This document shows, one piece after another, positions 48,864 through 61,380 of a stretch of 64,000 bases of DNA; position 1 is the stretch's first letter, and the number at the start of each line of letters is the position of its first letter. The DNA comes from CAWJKP01 sp963843465 (GTDB taxonomy: Bacteria; Planctomycetota; Planctomycetia; Pirellulales; Thermoguttaceae): positions 1,674,001-1,738,000 of the forward strand of contig CAWJKP010000002.1 of the NCBI GenBank assembly GCA_963843465.1, given 5' to 3'. Under the pieces are notes generated by a model that was given only the letters and a program-made list of their open reading frames with translations, was not told where the DNA came from and did no database searches. A program made the translations under genes and the position numbers.

Positions 48864-51788
48864 ATGGCAACGATTTCCGAAGCATTGGCGATTGCGATCC
48901 AACACCATCAAGCCGGCCGGCTGCAAGCTGCCGAGCAGATCTATCGGCAGATTCTCGCCGTAGAGCCGAATCAAGCCGATGCACTGCATCTGCTTGGAGT
49001 GGCCAGTGTCCAGCTTGGAGAGTACGAAGCTGGAATTGAGTGCATGAGGCGCGCCATCGCGCTCATGCCGAACCGGGCCGACGCGCACGACAACCTGGGC
49101 AAAGCATTGAGAGAACGGGGGCGGCTTGCAGAGGCGGTTGCGTGCTGCCAACGAGCCCTCCAGTTGAAGCCGGACTATGCCGAGGCACACAACAACCTGG
49201 GTGCCGCTTTCCAGGAGCAGGGAAAACTGGACGAAGCGGTCGCCTGTTACCGCCGGGCACTGCAACTGAAGCCGGATTATGCCAAGGCACACAACAATCT
49301 GGGCATCGCTTTCACGGACCAGGGGAAGCTCGACGAGGCGATCGCCTGCTACCGCCGGGCCTTACAACTGAAACCGGACTATGACGAGGCACACAACAAC
49401 CTGGGCGACGCTTTCCACAACCAGGGGAAGCTCGATGAGGCGATTCCCTGCTACCGCCGGGCCTTGCAACTGAAACCGGATTACGCCGAGGCGCACAACA
49501 ACCTCGGCGCCGCGTTGAAGGACCAGGGGAAGCTGGACGAAGCGGTCGCCTGCTACCGCCGGGCACTGGAACTGAAGCCCGACTATGCCGACGCACACAA
49601 CAACCTGGGCAACGTCTTCAAGCACCAGGGGAAGCTGGACGAAGCGCTCGCCTGCTACCGTCGGGCCCTTGAACTGAAGCCGGACTTTGCCGCGGCGCAC
49701 AGCAACCTGGGCAATGCGTTGACGGAGCAGGGCAAACTCGACGAAGCCGTCGCCGGTTGCCGCCGGGCTTTGGAACTGAACGCGGACTTTGCCGAGGCAC
49801 ACAACAACCTGGGCAACGCCCTCAGGGACCAGGGGGTGCTGGACGAAGCGATCGCCTGCTACCACCGGGCATTGGAACTGAAGCCGGACTACGCCGAGAC
49901 ACACAGCAACCTGCTCTGTGCCTTCCAGTATTGCACGGGCGTAACGCCGGCAGCATTGGCCGAAGCTCATGCCGAGTACGATCGCCAGCACGCGGCGCCC
50001 TTGCGCGGTGCCCTCTCGCAGCACGGGAACGTCCCTGATCGTGATGGTCGGCTCCGTTTGGGTTTCGTTTCGCCCGATCTGGGGCGGCACCCCGTCGGTT
50101 ACTTCTTGGTCCGCGTCTTGGAGAACCTCAGTCAAGAACGGCATGAGACGATCTGTTACTCCGACCGAATGGTCAAAGACGACTTGACCCATCGTCTTCA
50201 AGCCGCCGCGACCCAATGGCGTGATGTCATCGGCGTCAGCGACCGGCAGTTGGCGGAACGGATCCGCGCGGACCGCATCGACATCCTTTTCGACCTGGCA
50301 GGGCACACGGCTCACAACCGGCTGTTGGTCTTCGCCCGCAAGCCGGCCCCGATTCAATTCACCTGGATCGGCTATGAAGGGACGACCGGCTTGGCGGCGA
50401 TGGACTACCTGCTCGCCGATCGCCACGTGGTCCCGCAAGGGACCGAGCACTACTATCGGGAGCGCGTATTGCGGATGCCGGAGGGCTATCTCTGTTATGA
50501 TCCGCCGGGCGCAGCCCCGCCGGCCGGTCCGCCGCCCTCGTTGGCAAAGGGATATGCGACCTTCGGCAGCTTCAACAATCCGGCCAAGGTCGGGCGGGAA
50601 GTGGTGGCGGTTTGGGCGGAAATCCTCCGCCGGGCACCGACCGCGCGGTTAGTGTTGAAGTATCGCGGGCTGGGCGACCCGACCGTGAAAAGGCGGTATC
50701 TCGATCTCTTTGCCGCCCACGACGTGGAACCGCAACGGCTGGATTTGTTGCCGCCCAGTTCGTACGCGGAGTATCTGGCGACGTACCAGCAGGTGGACGT
50801 GGCGCTGGATCCCTTTCCCTTTTCCGGCAGCGTCACGACCTGCGACGCGTTATGGATGGGCGTGCCGGTGGTGAGCTGCCCCGGCGAGACCTTTGCCAGC
50901 CGGCATTCGCTCAGCCACCTGTCCAACGTGGGTTTGACGGAGACCATTGCCCACGACTTGAACGAGTATGTGGAAGTGGCTCTTTCGTTGGCGGGCGACG
51001 TGCCGCGACTGGCCATGCTGCGGGCGGGCTTGCGGCAGCGGATGGCTGCCTCGCCCCTTTGCGATGGGCAGCGATTTGCCGCGAATCTGATGCGTGTTCT
51101 GCGTGACGTATGGCGACAGTGGTGCGACGCGGCGGCGAGCTCGCAATTCACTCAGAATGGGGGCAGTTCCCTTGTCGTGGAACAACGACGGAGAGAAGAA
51201 ACCTTGCCAGAGCCAGAGCAAATTGCGACTCTTCCGAGCGCGGCCAGAACCGTGCTGCACGTCGGTTGTGGTCCCTACCGTCGCCAGGCGCTTCCGCCCC
51301 AGTTCCGTACGGCGGAGTGGAAAGAGATCCGGCTGGATATCGACCCGTCTGTGTCGCCGGACATTGTCGCCAGCATAACCGACATGTCCGGCGTGCCGAG
51401 CAGTTCGGTGGATGCGGTCTGGTCGTCGCATAACCTCGAACACCTTTATGCACACGAGGTTCCGCTCGCCTTACGAGAGTTCTGGCGGGTGCTCAAGCCG
51501 GGTGGTGTTGCTGTGCTTACCCTGCCCGACATTCAAGAGGTTGCGAGGCACGTCGCTCAGGGGAACCTTGACCGGACGCTTTACGTCTCCCCGGCCGGCC
51601 CGATTTGCGCCATCGACATCATGTTCGGACACCGCGGCTTTATCGCCCAGGGAAACCACTTCATGGCGCACAAGACCGGTTTTACCGCCAAGAGTCTCGG
51701 CGAGAAGTTAAAAGAGGCCGGGTTCGCCGAGGTCAAGGTCAATGTGGACCAGCCCGCCTTTGCCCTCTGGGCTTCGGCGACGAAGTAG
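48864..51788 (+). CDS. TPR-GT41-methyltransferase trifunctional fusion
   Basis: 974 aa from ATG 48864. Part 1 (about 1-370): some ten TPRs, the first six nearly identical in DNA to the previous gene. Part 2 (about 370-760): GT41 domain (LRLGFVSPDLGRHPVGYFLV, ILFDLAGHTAHNRLLVFARK, RLVLKYRGLGDPTVKRRYLD, DPFPFSGSVTTCDALWMGVP), nearly identical in DNA to the first gene. Part 3 (about 790-974): class I SAM methyltransferase (TVLHVGCGPYRRQALPPQFR, DAVWSSHNLEHLYAHEVPLA, FWRVLKPGGVAVLTLPDIQ). Joint glycosylation and methylation of one acceptor is suggested. No frame break. Confidence 0.9.
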   Translation: MATISEALAIAIQHHQAGRLQAAEQIYRQILAVEPNQADALHLLGVASVQLGEYEAGIECMRRAIALMPNRADAHDNLGKALRERGRLAEAVACCQRALQLKPDYAEAHNNLGAAFQEQGKLDEAVACYRRALQLKPDYAKAHNNLGIAFTDQGKLDEAIACYRRALQLKPDYDEAHNNLGDAFHNQGKLDEAIPCYRRALQLKPDYAEAHNNLGAALKDQGKLDEAVACYRRALELKPDYADAHNNLGNVFKHQGKLDEALACYRRALELKPDFAAAHSNLGNALTEQGKLDEAVAGCRRALELNADFAEAHNNLGNALRDQGVLDEAIACYHRALELKPDYAETHSNLLCAFQYCTGVTPAALAEAHAEYDRQHAAPLRGALSQHGNVPDRDGRLRLGFVSPDLGRHPVGYFLVRVLENLSQERHETICYSDRMVKDDLTHRLQAAATQWRDVIGVSDRQLAERIRADRIDILFDLAGHTAHNRLLVFARKPAPIQFTWIGYEGTTGLAAMDYLLADRHVVPQGTEHYYRERVLRMPEGYLCYDPPGAAPPAGPPPSLAKGYATFGSFNNPAKVGREVVAVWAEILRRAPTARLVLKYRGLGDPTVKRRYLDLFAAHDVEPQRLDLLPPSSYAEYLATYQQVDVALDPFPFSGSVTTCDALWMGVPVVSCPGETFASRHSLSHLSNVGLTETIAHDLNEYVEVALSLAGDVPRLAMLRAGLRQRMAASPLCDGQRFAANLMRVLRDVWRQWCDAAASSQFTQNGGSSLVVEQRRREETLPEPEQIATLPSAARTVLHVGCGPYRRQALPPQFRTAEWKEIRLDIDPSVSPDIVASITDMSGVPSSSVDAVWSSHNLEHLYAHEVPLALREFWRVLKPGGVAVLTLPDIQEVARHVAQGNLDRTLYVSPAGPICAIDIMFGHRGFIAQGNHFMAHKTGFTAKSLGEKLKEAGFAEVKVNVDQPAFALWASATK

Positions 51789-52409
51789 CTGCCAATAGCG
51801 ATGCCTGCAAATTGGAAGAGAACTGGCAGGTGGGCGGTCCATGCAGCCATCACCCGCCGTTTCAGGTGCTGTGCAAACCCCTCAACATAGTTGGCTGAGG
51901 GCGCGGCTCCAAAGACCACGACGCCGCCTTTCACCACGCACACAGTCCGCTTCTTCGGCTTTCATTTCGGCTCGAAGGTCCCCCCTGGCCCTGCGGACTC
52001 GCCTTGCCGGTCGCAGGATGGATGTCGGGGCGGGCAGGATAGGCAAGAGCGATCGGTTTGCCGTCCGGTCTCCCCTCACCCTACCCTCTCCTGGAGGGAG
52101 AGGGGATTCGATTTGAAGCCCCCCTGGAAGGGCCCTTGCAGCCCCGGTTGCAAATAGTTAAGTTGACCACTGGCGAACTCGAGCGACCGCTGCCGAGGGA
52201 CAGTTGTGTTTCCGGCCGCCGGTAGCCGGGTTCTCCTTCCGCAGCATCTGGGCCCCGTGGTGCGACGAACGTTGTCTTCCACGCCGCGCTAGCCAACACC
52301 ACACCGACCGGCAGTTCCGCAGTCGACGTGCCTCCGCCAACAGGGGAGGCTTCTTCCGGATGCCACTACTGATTTCGTTTCGGACCATTTGACATAGAGG
52401 AGACGACCC
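51789..52409. other. Intergenic region before nifJ
   Basis: About 620 bp with no convincing gene. Contains a common CTCACCCTACCCTCTCCTGG-AGGGAGAGGGGA hairpin at about 52075-52107. No clear promoter for nifJ could be picked by eye. Confidence 0.45.
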
Positions 52410-56054
<3,645 letters not shown>

Positions 56055-56071
56055 AACAAGGAGACCGACTG

Positions 56072-57079
56072 ATGACCGTTGACCTGAGCACCAAGTATCT
56101 CGGGCTTTCCCTGAAAAACCCCCTCGTGGTGGCCGCCTGTTCGCTGTCGGACCAGTTGGACAACCTCCGCAAGGCGGAAGCAACCGGGGCCGCCGCGATC
56201 GTCCTGCACTCGCTCTTCGAAGAGCAGATCTCGCACGAAGAGGAGGAGATCAGCAAGGTCTACCAGCACGGCGCCGATAGTTACGCCGAGGCCCTCTCGT
56301 ACTTTCCCGAAATGGAGGACTACCACCTCGGGCCGGACAGCTATCTGGAACACATCGTTCAGGCCAAGAAGGCGGTGAAAGTCCCCGTCATCGCCAGCCT
56401 TAACGGCATCTCCCGCGGCGGTTGGACCCGTTACGCCCGGTTGATCGAAGACGCCGGGGCCGATGCCCTGGAGCTGAACATCTACTTCGTCGCCGCCGAC
56501 GCGCAGATGACCAGCCAGCAGGTCGAGGGGCAATACTGCGACCTGGTGGCCACCGTCAAACAGTCGGTGACCATCCCCTTGGCGGTGAAGATCGGGCCGT
56601 ACTTCAGCTCTCTGGGCCACGTCGCCCAACAACTCGTCCAAGCCGGCGCCGACGGCCTGGTGCTCTTCAACCGCTTCCTCCAGCCCGACATCGATCTGGA
56701 AAATCTCGAGGTCCGTCCCAAGCTGGAGTTGAGCACCAAGTTCGAGCAACTCCTGCCACTCCGCTGGGTGGCCATCCTCCGCGGACGGATCGAGGCCTCC
56801 CTGGCCTTGTCCACCGGCATCCACGGTCCGAAGGGCCTGCTCAAGGCCCTCTTGGCCGGCGCGGACGTGGGCATGGTCGCCTCGGTGCTCTACCAGAAGG
56901 GCTTCGACCACCTCGGCACGATCCTCCAGGGCGTCCAACAGTGGATGGAGGAGAAGGAGTACGAATCGGTCGAACAGCTCAAGGGGAGCATGAGCCAGGC
57001 CAACTGCCCCGACCCGGCTGCCTTCGAGCGCGGCAACTACATGAAGGCCCTCACCAGTTTCACCGGCGATTTCATCTGA
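56072..57079 (+). CDS. Dihydroorotate dehydrogenase-like flavoprotein
   Basis: 335 aa. FMN-binding TIM barrel of the DHOD/PreA family: STKYLGLSLKNPLVVAACSL, VPVIASLNGISRGGWTRYAR, DALELNIYFVAADAQ, IPLAVKIGPYFSSLGHVAQQ and STGIHGPKGLLKALLAGADV. The catalytic cysteine or serine loop of true dihydroorotate dehydrogenases is not evident, and the gene follows nifJ rather than pyr genes, so a ferredoxin-linked redox role is more likely (inference). AAGGAG precedes ATG 56072. Confidence 0.85.
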   Translation: MTVDLSTKYLGLSLKNPLVVAACSLSDQLDNLRKAEATGAAAIVLHSLFEEQISHEEEEISKVYQHGADSYAEALSYFPEMEDYHLGPDSYLEHIVQAKKAVKVPVIASLNGISRGGWTRYARLIEDAGADALELNIYFVAADAQMTSQQVEGQYCDLVATVKQSVTIPLAVKIGPYFSSLGHVAQQLVQAGADGLVLFNRFLQPDIDLENLEVRPKLELSTKFEQLLPLRWVAILRGRIEASLALSTGIHGPKGLLKALLAGADVGMVASVLYQKGFDHLGTILQGVQQWMEEKEYESVEQLKGSMSQANCPDPAAFERGNYMKALTSFTGDFI

Positions 57080-57109
57080 GGGCCCGTTCCAGTCCCTGAG
57101 GTGAACCGT

Positions 57110-57493
57110 TCACGGTTGCAGCCGAATCAACCTTGCGGCCCTGGCGGCCGCGCGCCGCACCGACAGGTCCTGGTTCGCGTCGTCTCTGATCTCCACCAGC
57201 GCGGGGAGCGCCGACTTCGCTCGCGGTGACATACGGCTAATCGCACTGATGGCCTGCATCTGCACGCCCTTGTCCTCGTCCCTCACCAGGTCGACGAGAA
57301 CCGGAATCACGTCCTCCGTTTGTAACCCTATTCTCCCCAAGGCTTTGGCTGCGGCTCGGCGGGTCTCCGGGGACTTGTCCTTGGCAAGCACCACCCATTG
57401 GTCAAGAGTATTCCCCCCCTCGGAAGGACCTTGCCAGCATCCACCAAGCACCGAGAGAAAGGAAATCGACACCAGAAACTTGAGCGGTGTCAT
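57110..57493 (-). CDS. HEAT-repeat lipoprotein
   Basis: 127 aa. Signal with lipobox SVLGGC. Three HEAT/PBS-type helical repeats: SPETRRAAAKALGRIGLQTE, DKGVQMQAISAISRMSPRAK and NQDLSVRRAAARAARLIRLQ. Likely a periplasmic protein-binding scaffold; partner unknown. Convergent with the DHOD-like gene. Upstream (57494-57815) nothing is recognised. Confidence 0.7.
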   Translation of the reverse strand: MTPLKFLVSISFLSVLGGCWQGPSEGGNTLDQWVVLAKDKSPETRRAAAKALGRIGLQTEDVIPVLVDLVRDEDKGVQMQAISAISRMSPRAKSALPALVEIRDDANQDLSVRRAAARAARLIRLQP

Positions 57494-57815
57494 TAGGTAC
57501 TCATCCTTCTCCCGGGGCTCGTTCTAAACGGCTAGCACCATATTTCATTCTGCTCGCCCCCTGCTCCGCCGTCAATAACTACCCAAGAACGCCATGCACA
57601 TGGGCTGGGCCGTCAGTTCGGGCTCTTCCGGCGATAGGTGCAAAACGCGAGCGACGGCTATGGACCACCAGAGCGGGGGACGCCATCTGGGGCGTTCCGG
57701 GGCTGGCAGAGTGGCCCGCGCCCGGCGTCCGCAACGCCAAACAGGACGCTGCCAACAGGTTTACCTGTTACACCTGAACCCGGAATAGCCTCATTTCTCG
57801 ACTCATCCTCGAACG

Positions 57816-59465
57816 CCCCTGCGATCTTTCTTGCAAAACCGTCACATGCCCCCGATTTTGCTTGCGTTTCCCGCAGTTCGGTGTATTCTGGAACGAAAAG
57901 CGATCGCCTCCACGTCTCGCGGCGGCCGGCCGCCGTTCTGTACGCATGAACAGTATCGACCGTTGCACTTCTCGCCGTCTTCCCCTAGTGCAGCCGTAAA
58001 AGGTTCCATTGCGATGATCTCAGCAGCTACGCCGCGTAGGGATGCGCTCCTGGTGAGCGAGGACCAGTCGCTGGCTGACCAGGTGCGAGGCTTCCTCGAG
58101 GAGGATGCACGCTTCTCGCTGGAGATGGCCGCCTCCTACGGCCAGGCGGAACGGCTGGTGGAATTGCGGCGCCCCCACGCGGTGATGATCGATCTGCGTC
58201 GCTCGTCCGCGGCCGAGAATCCCACGCCCCTGCTGCACAAGCTGGGGAAAGGGGGCGTGCCCCGCATCCCGGTGATCGCCATTTCCGAGACCGGTTACGT
58301 CTGCGACTGGGCGGCGGTGGCGGACCTGATTGTCAGCGGGCACGTTCAGCTTCCTCTGGATCGGCAGCAACTAGCCCATCTGCTGGGCTCGGCGTTGGAC
58401 GGCCCGCAAAGCCCGCTCTGCGCCGGACCGCTGTCGCCGCGGGTCTTCCGCGGAAAGACCGTGACCTTCAAGACCCATACGCCGGCGCTGTTTCCCCTGC
58501 TGGAAGAACTGACCACCATGGCCGCCCACGAGGTGACGGTGCTGCTGGTGGGCGAGACGGGGACGGGCAAGACCACGCTGGCGCGGCTGATCCACGAGTT
58601 GTCCTCGCGGCACGAGTCCAAGCTGCTGACGGTGGCCTGCGGCGCGTTGCCGCCGGACCTGATCGAAAGCGAGTTGTTCGGCCACGTCAAGGGGGCCTTC
58701 ACCAGCGCCGAGCAGATGCGGCTGGGGAAATTCGAGGCCGCCCGCAGCGGCACGCTGCTGTTGGACGAGATCGACGCCTTGGGGCCTGCGCAACAGGCGA
58801 AGCTGTTGCGGGTGATCGAGACGGGGGAGTTCGAGCCGGTGGGATCGAACGAGACCCGCACCTCCGAGGCCCGCTTGATCGTGGCCTCCAACGTCGACCT
58901 GCGGCAGTTGATGGAGCGCAACTCGTTCCGCGCCGACCTCTATTACCGGCTGAGCGTGCTGGAGCTGCGGATCCCGCCGCTGCGGGAGCGGCCGCAGGAC
59001 ATCGTGCCTTTGGCGTTGGATTTCGTCGACGAGTGTTGTGCGGCGCACCACGTGCTCATCCGCCGGGTGCACCCCGATTTCCTGGCCTGCCTGAAGAATT
59101 ACCAGTGGCCGGGCAACGTGCGGGAATTGAAGAATCACGTCCGCCGCGCGGTGTTGTTCTGCCGATCGGGCATTCTCACGCCCGCCGAGTTGTCGCCGCG
59201 TTTTCACGGCAACCTGGCGGATGCGGCCGGCGGCTGCGGAGACTTGTCAGCCCCGGCGGCCACGCCGGTCGCAGGCCAGAGGGAGCGGCCCTGGACGAAG
59301 ACGCTGGTGGAGAAGATGGCTTCCAGCGAGCGGGAGGCCCTGTCGCAGGCGTTGCGGGCGCACAACTACAACCGCACGGCGACGGCGACGGCCCTGGGAC
59401 TCAGCCGCGTGGGGCTCTATAAGAAGATGAAGAAACACGGCCTGCTCGAACTCCGCGCCCGCTGA
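57816..59465 (+). repeat. 1,650-bp duplicated block, copy B
   Basis: Direct repeat of 12515-14164, 45.3 kb away, including the promoter (57862-57889) and the whole activator gene. Homology stops at the stop codon: the following sequence is the convergent TadG-like gene, not the kinase. Direct orientation means recombination would delete the intervening 45 kb. Confidence 0.93.
58014..59465 (+). CDS. Sigma-54-dependent response regulator (bEBP), copy B
   Basis: 483 aa, differing from copy A by one residue (LLELRAR for LLDLRAR at the C-terminus). Same receiver-like domain, Walker A GETGTGKTTLARL, variant contact loop GAFTSA, and Fis-type HTH. Its stop is one base from the stop of the convergent TadG-like gene. 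It sits at the head of the second Tad locus, where three GG-N10-GC promoter candidates occur, so regulation of pilin synthesis is the natural hypothesis. Confidence 0.92.
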   Translation: MISAATPRRDALLVSEDQSLADQVRGFLEEDARFSLEMAASYGQAERLVELRRPHAVMIDLRRSSAAENPTPLLHKLGKGGVPRIPVIAISETGYVCDWAAVADLIVSGHVQLPLDRQQLAHLLGSALDGPQSPLCAGPLSPRVFRGKTVTFKTHTPALFPLLEELTTMAAHEVTVLLVGETGTGKTTLARLIHELSSRHESKLLTVACGALPPDLIESELFGHVKGAFTSAEQMRLGKFEAARSGTLLLDEIDALGPAQQAKLLRVIETGEFEPVGSNETRTSEARLIVASNVDLRQLMERNSFRADLYYRLSVLELRIPPLRERPQDIVPLALDFVDECCAAHHVLIRRVHPDFLACLKNYQWPGNVRELKNHVRRAVLFCRSGILTPAELSPRFHGNLADAAGGCGDLSAPAATPVAGQRERPWTKTLVEKMASSEREALSQALRAHNYNRTATATALGLSRVGLYKKMKKHGLLELRAR

Positions 59466-59466
59466 G

Positions 59467-60045
59467 TCAGTCGTTCAGCCGGATGAGCCGAATTCGTCGA
59501 GGGTCGGTGGATGGCAGAGAAGTGTCGCAGAACGCCGCGACCCGCGCCTGTACCGTCGACGAAGAGATTGTCTCGCCGAAGAGTTGGTGGAAGAGGCTGG
59601 TGGCGGTGAACGTCGTTTGCAGCACCACGGCGAGATTGCTCACGGCGCTCGGGTCGGCGGTGAACTGGTAGCCGGTGCCGCTGCACGTTGCGCTGCCGAA
59701 CTGCCAGTCAACCGAGGGAGCGATCGCCGTATCGGTCAGGTCGAGTGGAACCCCGTTAACCGTGTTGGCCGTGGCGAAAGCCTCGCCTCTAGCCTGGGCC
59801 GCGGCGATGTTGGCGCTGCCGCCCCCCGCGTCGCCCCACTGTTTCGCGGCGGCCAGGGTCGCCGCCTCGACGGCGTTTTCCAGCTTTTCGCGGGCCAGCC
59901 ACAACTGCGCAACCTGGACGACCACGTAGAGCATCGTCAGCAGCACCACGACAAACAACAGGGTCCACAAGGTGACCGTGCCCTGGCGGTCTTGTGCCAC
60001 GGAGCCAGTCCCCTTTTTTCCGCCTAAGCATCGGCAAGACATCAT
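59467..60045 (-). CDS. TadG/TadE-like pilus-assembly protein
   Basis: 192 aa from ATG 60045. Basic N-terminus, then one hydrophobic helix (GTVTLWTLLFVVVLLTMLYV) preceded by RQGTVT, in the style of Tad-family minor pseudopilins, then AREKLENAVEAATLAAAKQW typical of TadG/TadE proteins, and an extracellular beta-rich domain with a few cysteines. An internal GTG (VAQDRQG) is an alternative start. Second gene of a minus-strand pair, 16 bp after the TadE-like gene. Confidence 0.7.
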   Translation of the reverse strand: MMSCRCLGGKKGTGSVAQDRQGTVTLWTLLFVVVLLTMLYVVVQVAQLWLAREKLENAVEAATLAAAKQWGDAGGGSANIAAAQARGEAFATANTVNGVPLDLTDTAIAPSVDWQFGSATCSGTGYQFTADPSAVSNLAVVLQTTFTATSLFHQLFGETISSSTVQARVAAFCDTSLPSTDPRRIRLIRLND

Positions 60046-60061
60046 CGCAGCTCTCTCGGCC

Positions 60062-60589
60062 TCACTGGAGCGTGTATTGGAACGTCGTGCTTTCGCCCAC
60101 GTCCCACGTCTGGACGTCGAAGCCGAACGATCGGAGAACGTTGGGGGTTAGTTGGGTCGCGGGGACGCATACGGTCACCCGCACGTAGGTGCCCACGGCG
60201 GGCAGGGTTTGCTGGGGCGGGCCGGCAAAGGAGCTGGTGCCGTCGACCAGCTTCACATACGTCCCGCCCACATTGTGTTCGAGGACTACCTCGCTGGGCG
60301 TGATGTTCGCTGCGGCCAACTGGTCGTCGATGGCGCTGAGAATGGAACTCGGGATGGAACCACCCTGCGGGGGGGACGACGTCCGCGCGGCCACTTCCGC
60401 CCCCACGCGTGAGGCCAGCGCGACCTGTTGCAGGTTCGAGAACAGGTTGCCGAACTCGACGACCGCCAGCAACCCAATCAGCCAGACGGGCAAACTGAGC
60501 AGGAGCTCGAGCACCACTGCGGCCCTGCGCCGCGGCGCGGTCCGCCTACCGGCTGTCCTAGGACCTCGTTGTCCCGCTCTATTCGGCAT
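60062..60589 (-). CDS. TadE-like pseudopilin
   Basis: 175 aa from ATG 60589; an upstream in-frame start at 60631 is less likely. An arginine-rich N-terminus precedes the TadE-type segment RRAAVVLELLLSLPVWLIGL, with the conserved Glu five residues into the helix, as needed for prepilin processing, then NLFSNLQQVALASRVGAEVA. The rest is an exported domain. A sigma-54-type promoter lies about 75 bp upstream. Substrate of the prepilin peptidase encoded at 63921 (inference). Confidence 0.75.
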   Translation of the reverse strand: MPNRAGQRGPRTAGRRTAPRRRAAVVLELLLSLPVWLIGLLAVVEFGNLFSNLQQVALASRVGAEVAARTSSPPQGGSIPSSILSAIDDQLAAANITPSEVVLEHNVGGTYVKLVDGTSSFAGPPQQTLPAVGTYVRVTVCVPATQLTPNVLRSFGFDVQTWDVGESTTFQYTLQ

Positions 60590-60663
60590 GACTCGGCGAT
60601 TGCCCAGGAAGAGAAGAAGACAGGGTTTCAACAGGGGACAGTCCCCGTGAATGGTTACCTAAC

Positions 60664-60680
60664 AGCAGATGCCGTGCCCA
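60664..60680 (-). promoter_or_regulatory. Sigma-54-type promoter candidate for the TadE/TadG-like pair
   Basis: Minus strand: TGGGCACGGCATCTGCT. GG and GC are separated by ten bases; GGCACG-N4-cTGCT differs from the TGGCACG-N4-TTGCW consensus at few positions. Predicted start near 60653, 64 bp before the TadE-like ATG. Confidence 0.6.
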
Positions 60681-60750
60681 ACCCGGCGTCCGCTGGACAA
60701 CTTCCCTGTACGCTTAAGATCGGCGACGTAATGTGATGAACGAGCCGATC

Positions 60751-60976
60751 GTAGGGTGGGACAAGGCCGCCCTGGCGGCCGCCGGCCCACCAAGAGCCGG
60801 CAGGATGGGTGGGGCGGCGCTCGCTTAGCGACCGCGCAAGAATAAGCTGAACAAGTTTTTGTGGTGCAGGCGTCCCGCCTGCCGCAAAAAACGCAGGCGG
60901 GACGCCTGCACCACAATCGGCAATGGACCACGTTATTGATGCGCGGCGACTTACGCGAGCTGCGCCACCCTACTCG
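60751..60976. repeat. Nested palindromic repeats: one family inserted in another
   Basis: The outer element starts GTAGGGTGGGACAAGGCCGC at 60751 and ends GCGCCACCCTACTCGTC at about 60977, as in 36664-36767, but is twice as long. Inside, 60860-60915 is the other family: TTGTGGTGCAGGCGTCCCGC...GACGCCTGCACCACAA, found alone at 42659-42714. Confidence 0.8.
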
Positions 60977-61111
60977 TCTTCGGTTGGTTAGCGCTTCCCG
61001 CTGTTAACACGGCTGTTCCCGGCCGTTTGCGCTGAAAGTCTTTGGACGGCCAAAGCCGCCACATTCCGCTCGAATAAGACGGCCAGCCCCGAGAATCGGC
61101 CCGGGCGTGTT

Positions 61112-61128
61112 TCGGCACGCAATGTGCG
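61112..61128 (+). promoter_or_regulatory. Sigma-54-type promoter candidate for flp
   Basis: TCGGCACGCAATGTGCG: GG (61114-61115) and GC (61126-61127) ten bases apart, with the CACG block intact. 51 bp upstream of the first Flp pilin start, in a spacer otherwise empty of features. Confidence 0.6.
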
Positions 61129-61178
61129 TTAAATCGTCCCGCAACGACTGGGGAAATCCTTGAACAACAGGGTGGTCC

Positions 61179-61361
61179 GTGAAACGTTTTCTCTTGGCGG
61201 CTCGTAGACTGTGGCGCAGTGAGGGCGGCAGCGTCTTCGTGGAGTACATCTTGCTGTTGACCCTCGTCGGCCTTGGAGGGATCGTAGGTCTCGCTGTGCT
61301 GCGCAATGCGCTGATCAACGAGTTGGCCCAGTTGGCCCAGGCGATCTCCAACATTCTCTAG
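61179..61361 (+). CDS. Flp-type pilin
   Basis: 60 aa from GTG 61179. Short basic leader, then GGSVFVEYILLLTLVGLGGI: the Gly-x-x-x-x-Glu-Tyr processing pattern of Flp pilins, followed by the single helix and AVLRNALINELAQLAQAI. Standard Flp size. Major pilin candidate of the Tad pilus; secreted through the secretin encoded 51 kb away or another copy. Preceded by a sigma-54-type promoter. Confidence 0.85.
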   Translation: MKRFLLAARRLWRSEGGSVFVEYILLLTLVGLGGIVGLAVLRNALINELAQLAQAISNIL

Positions 61362-61380
61362 GTCTTCGAGGGCCGGTCAA

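Noticed and set aside
44718..49920. Tandem 102-bp repeats considered as a CRISPR-like or satellite array
   Set aside because: They are coding TPR units with conserved frame and 34-residue periodicity; there are no unique spacers.
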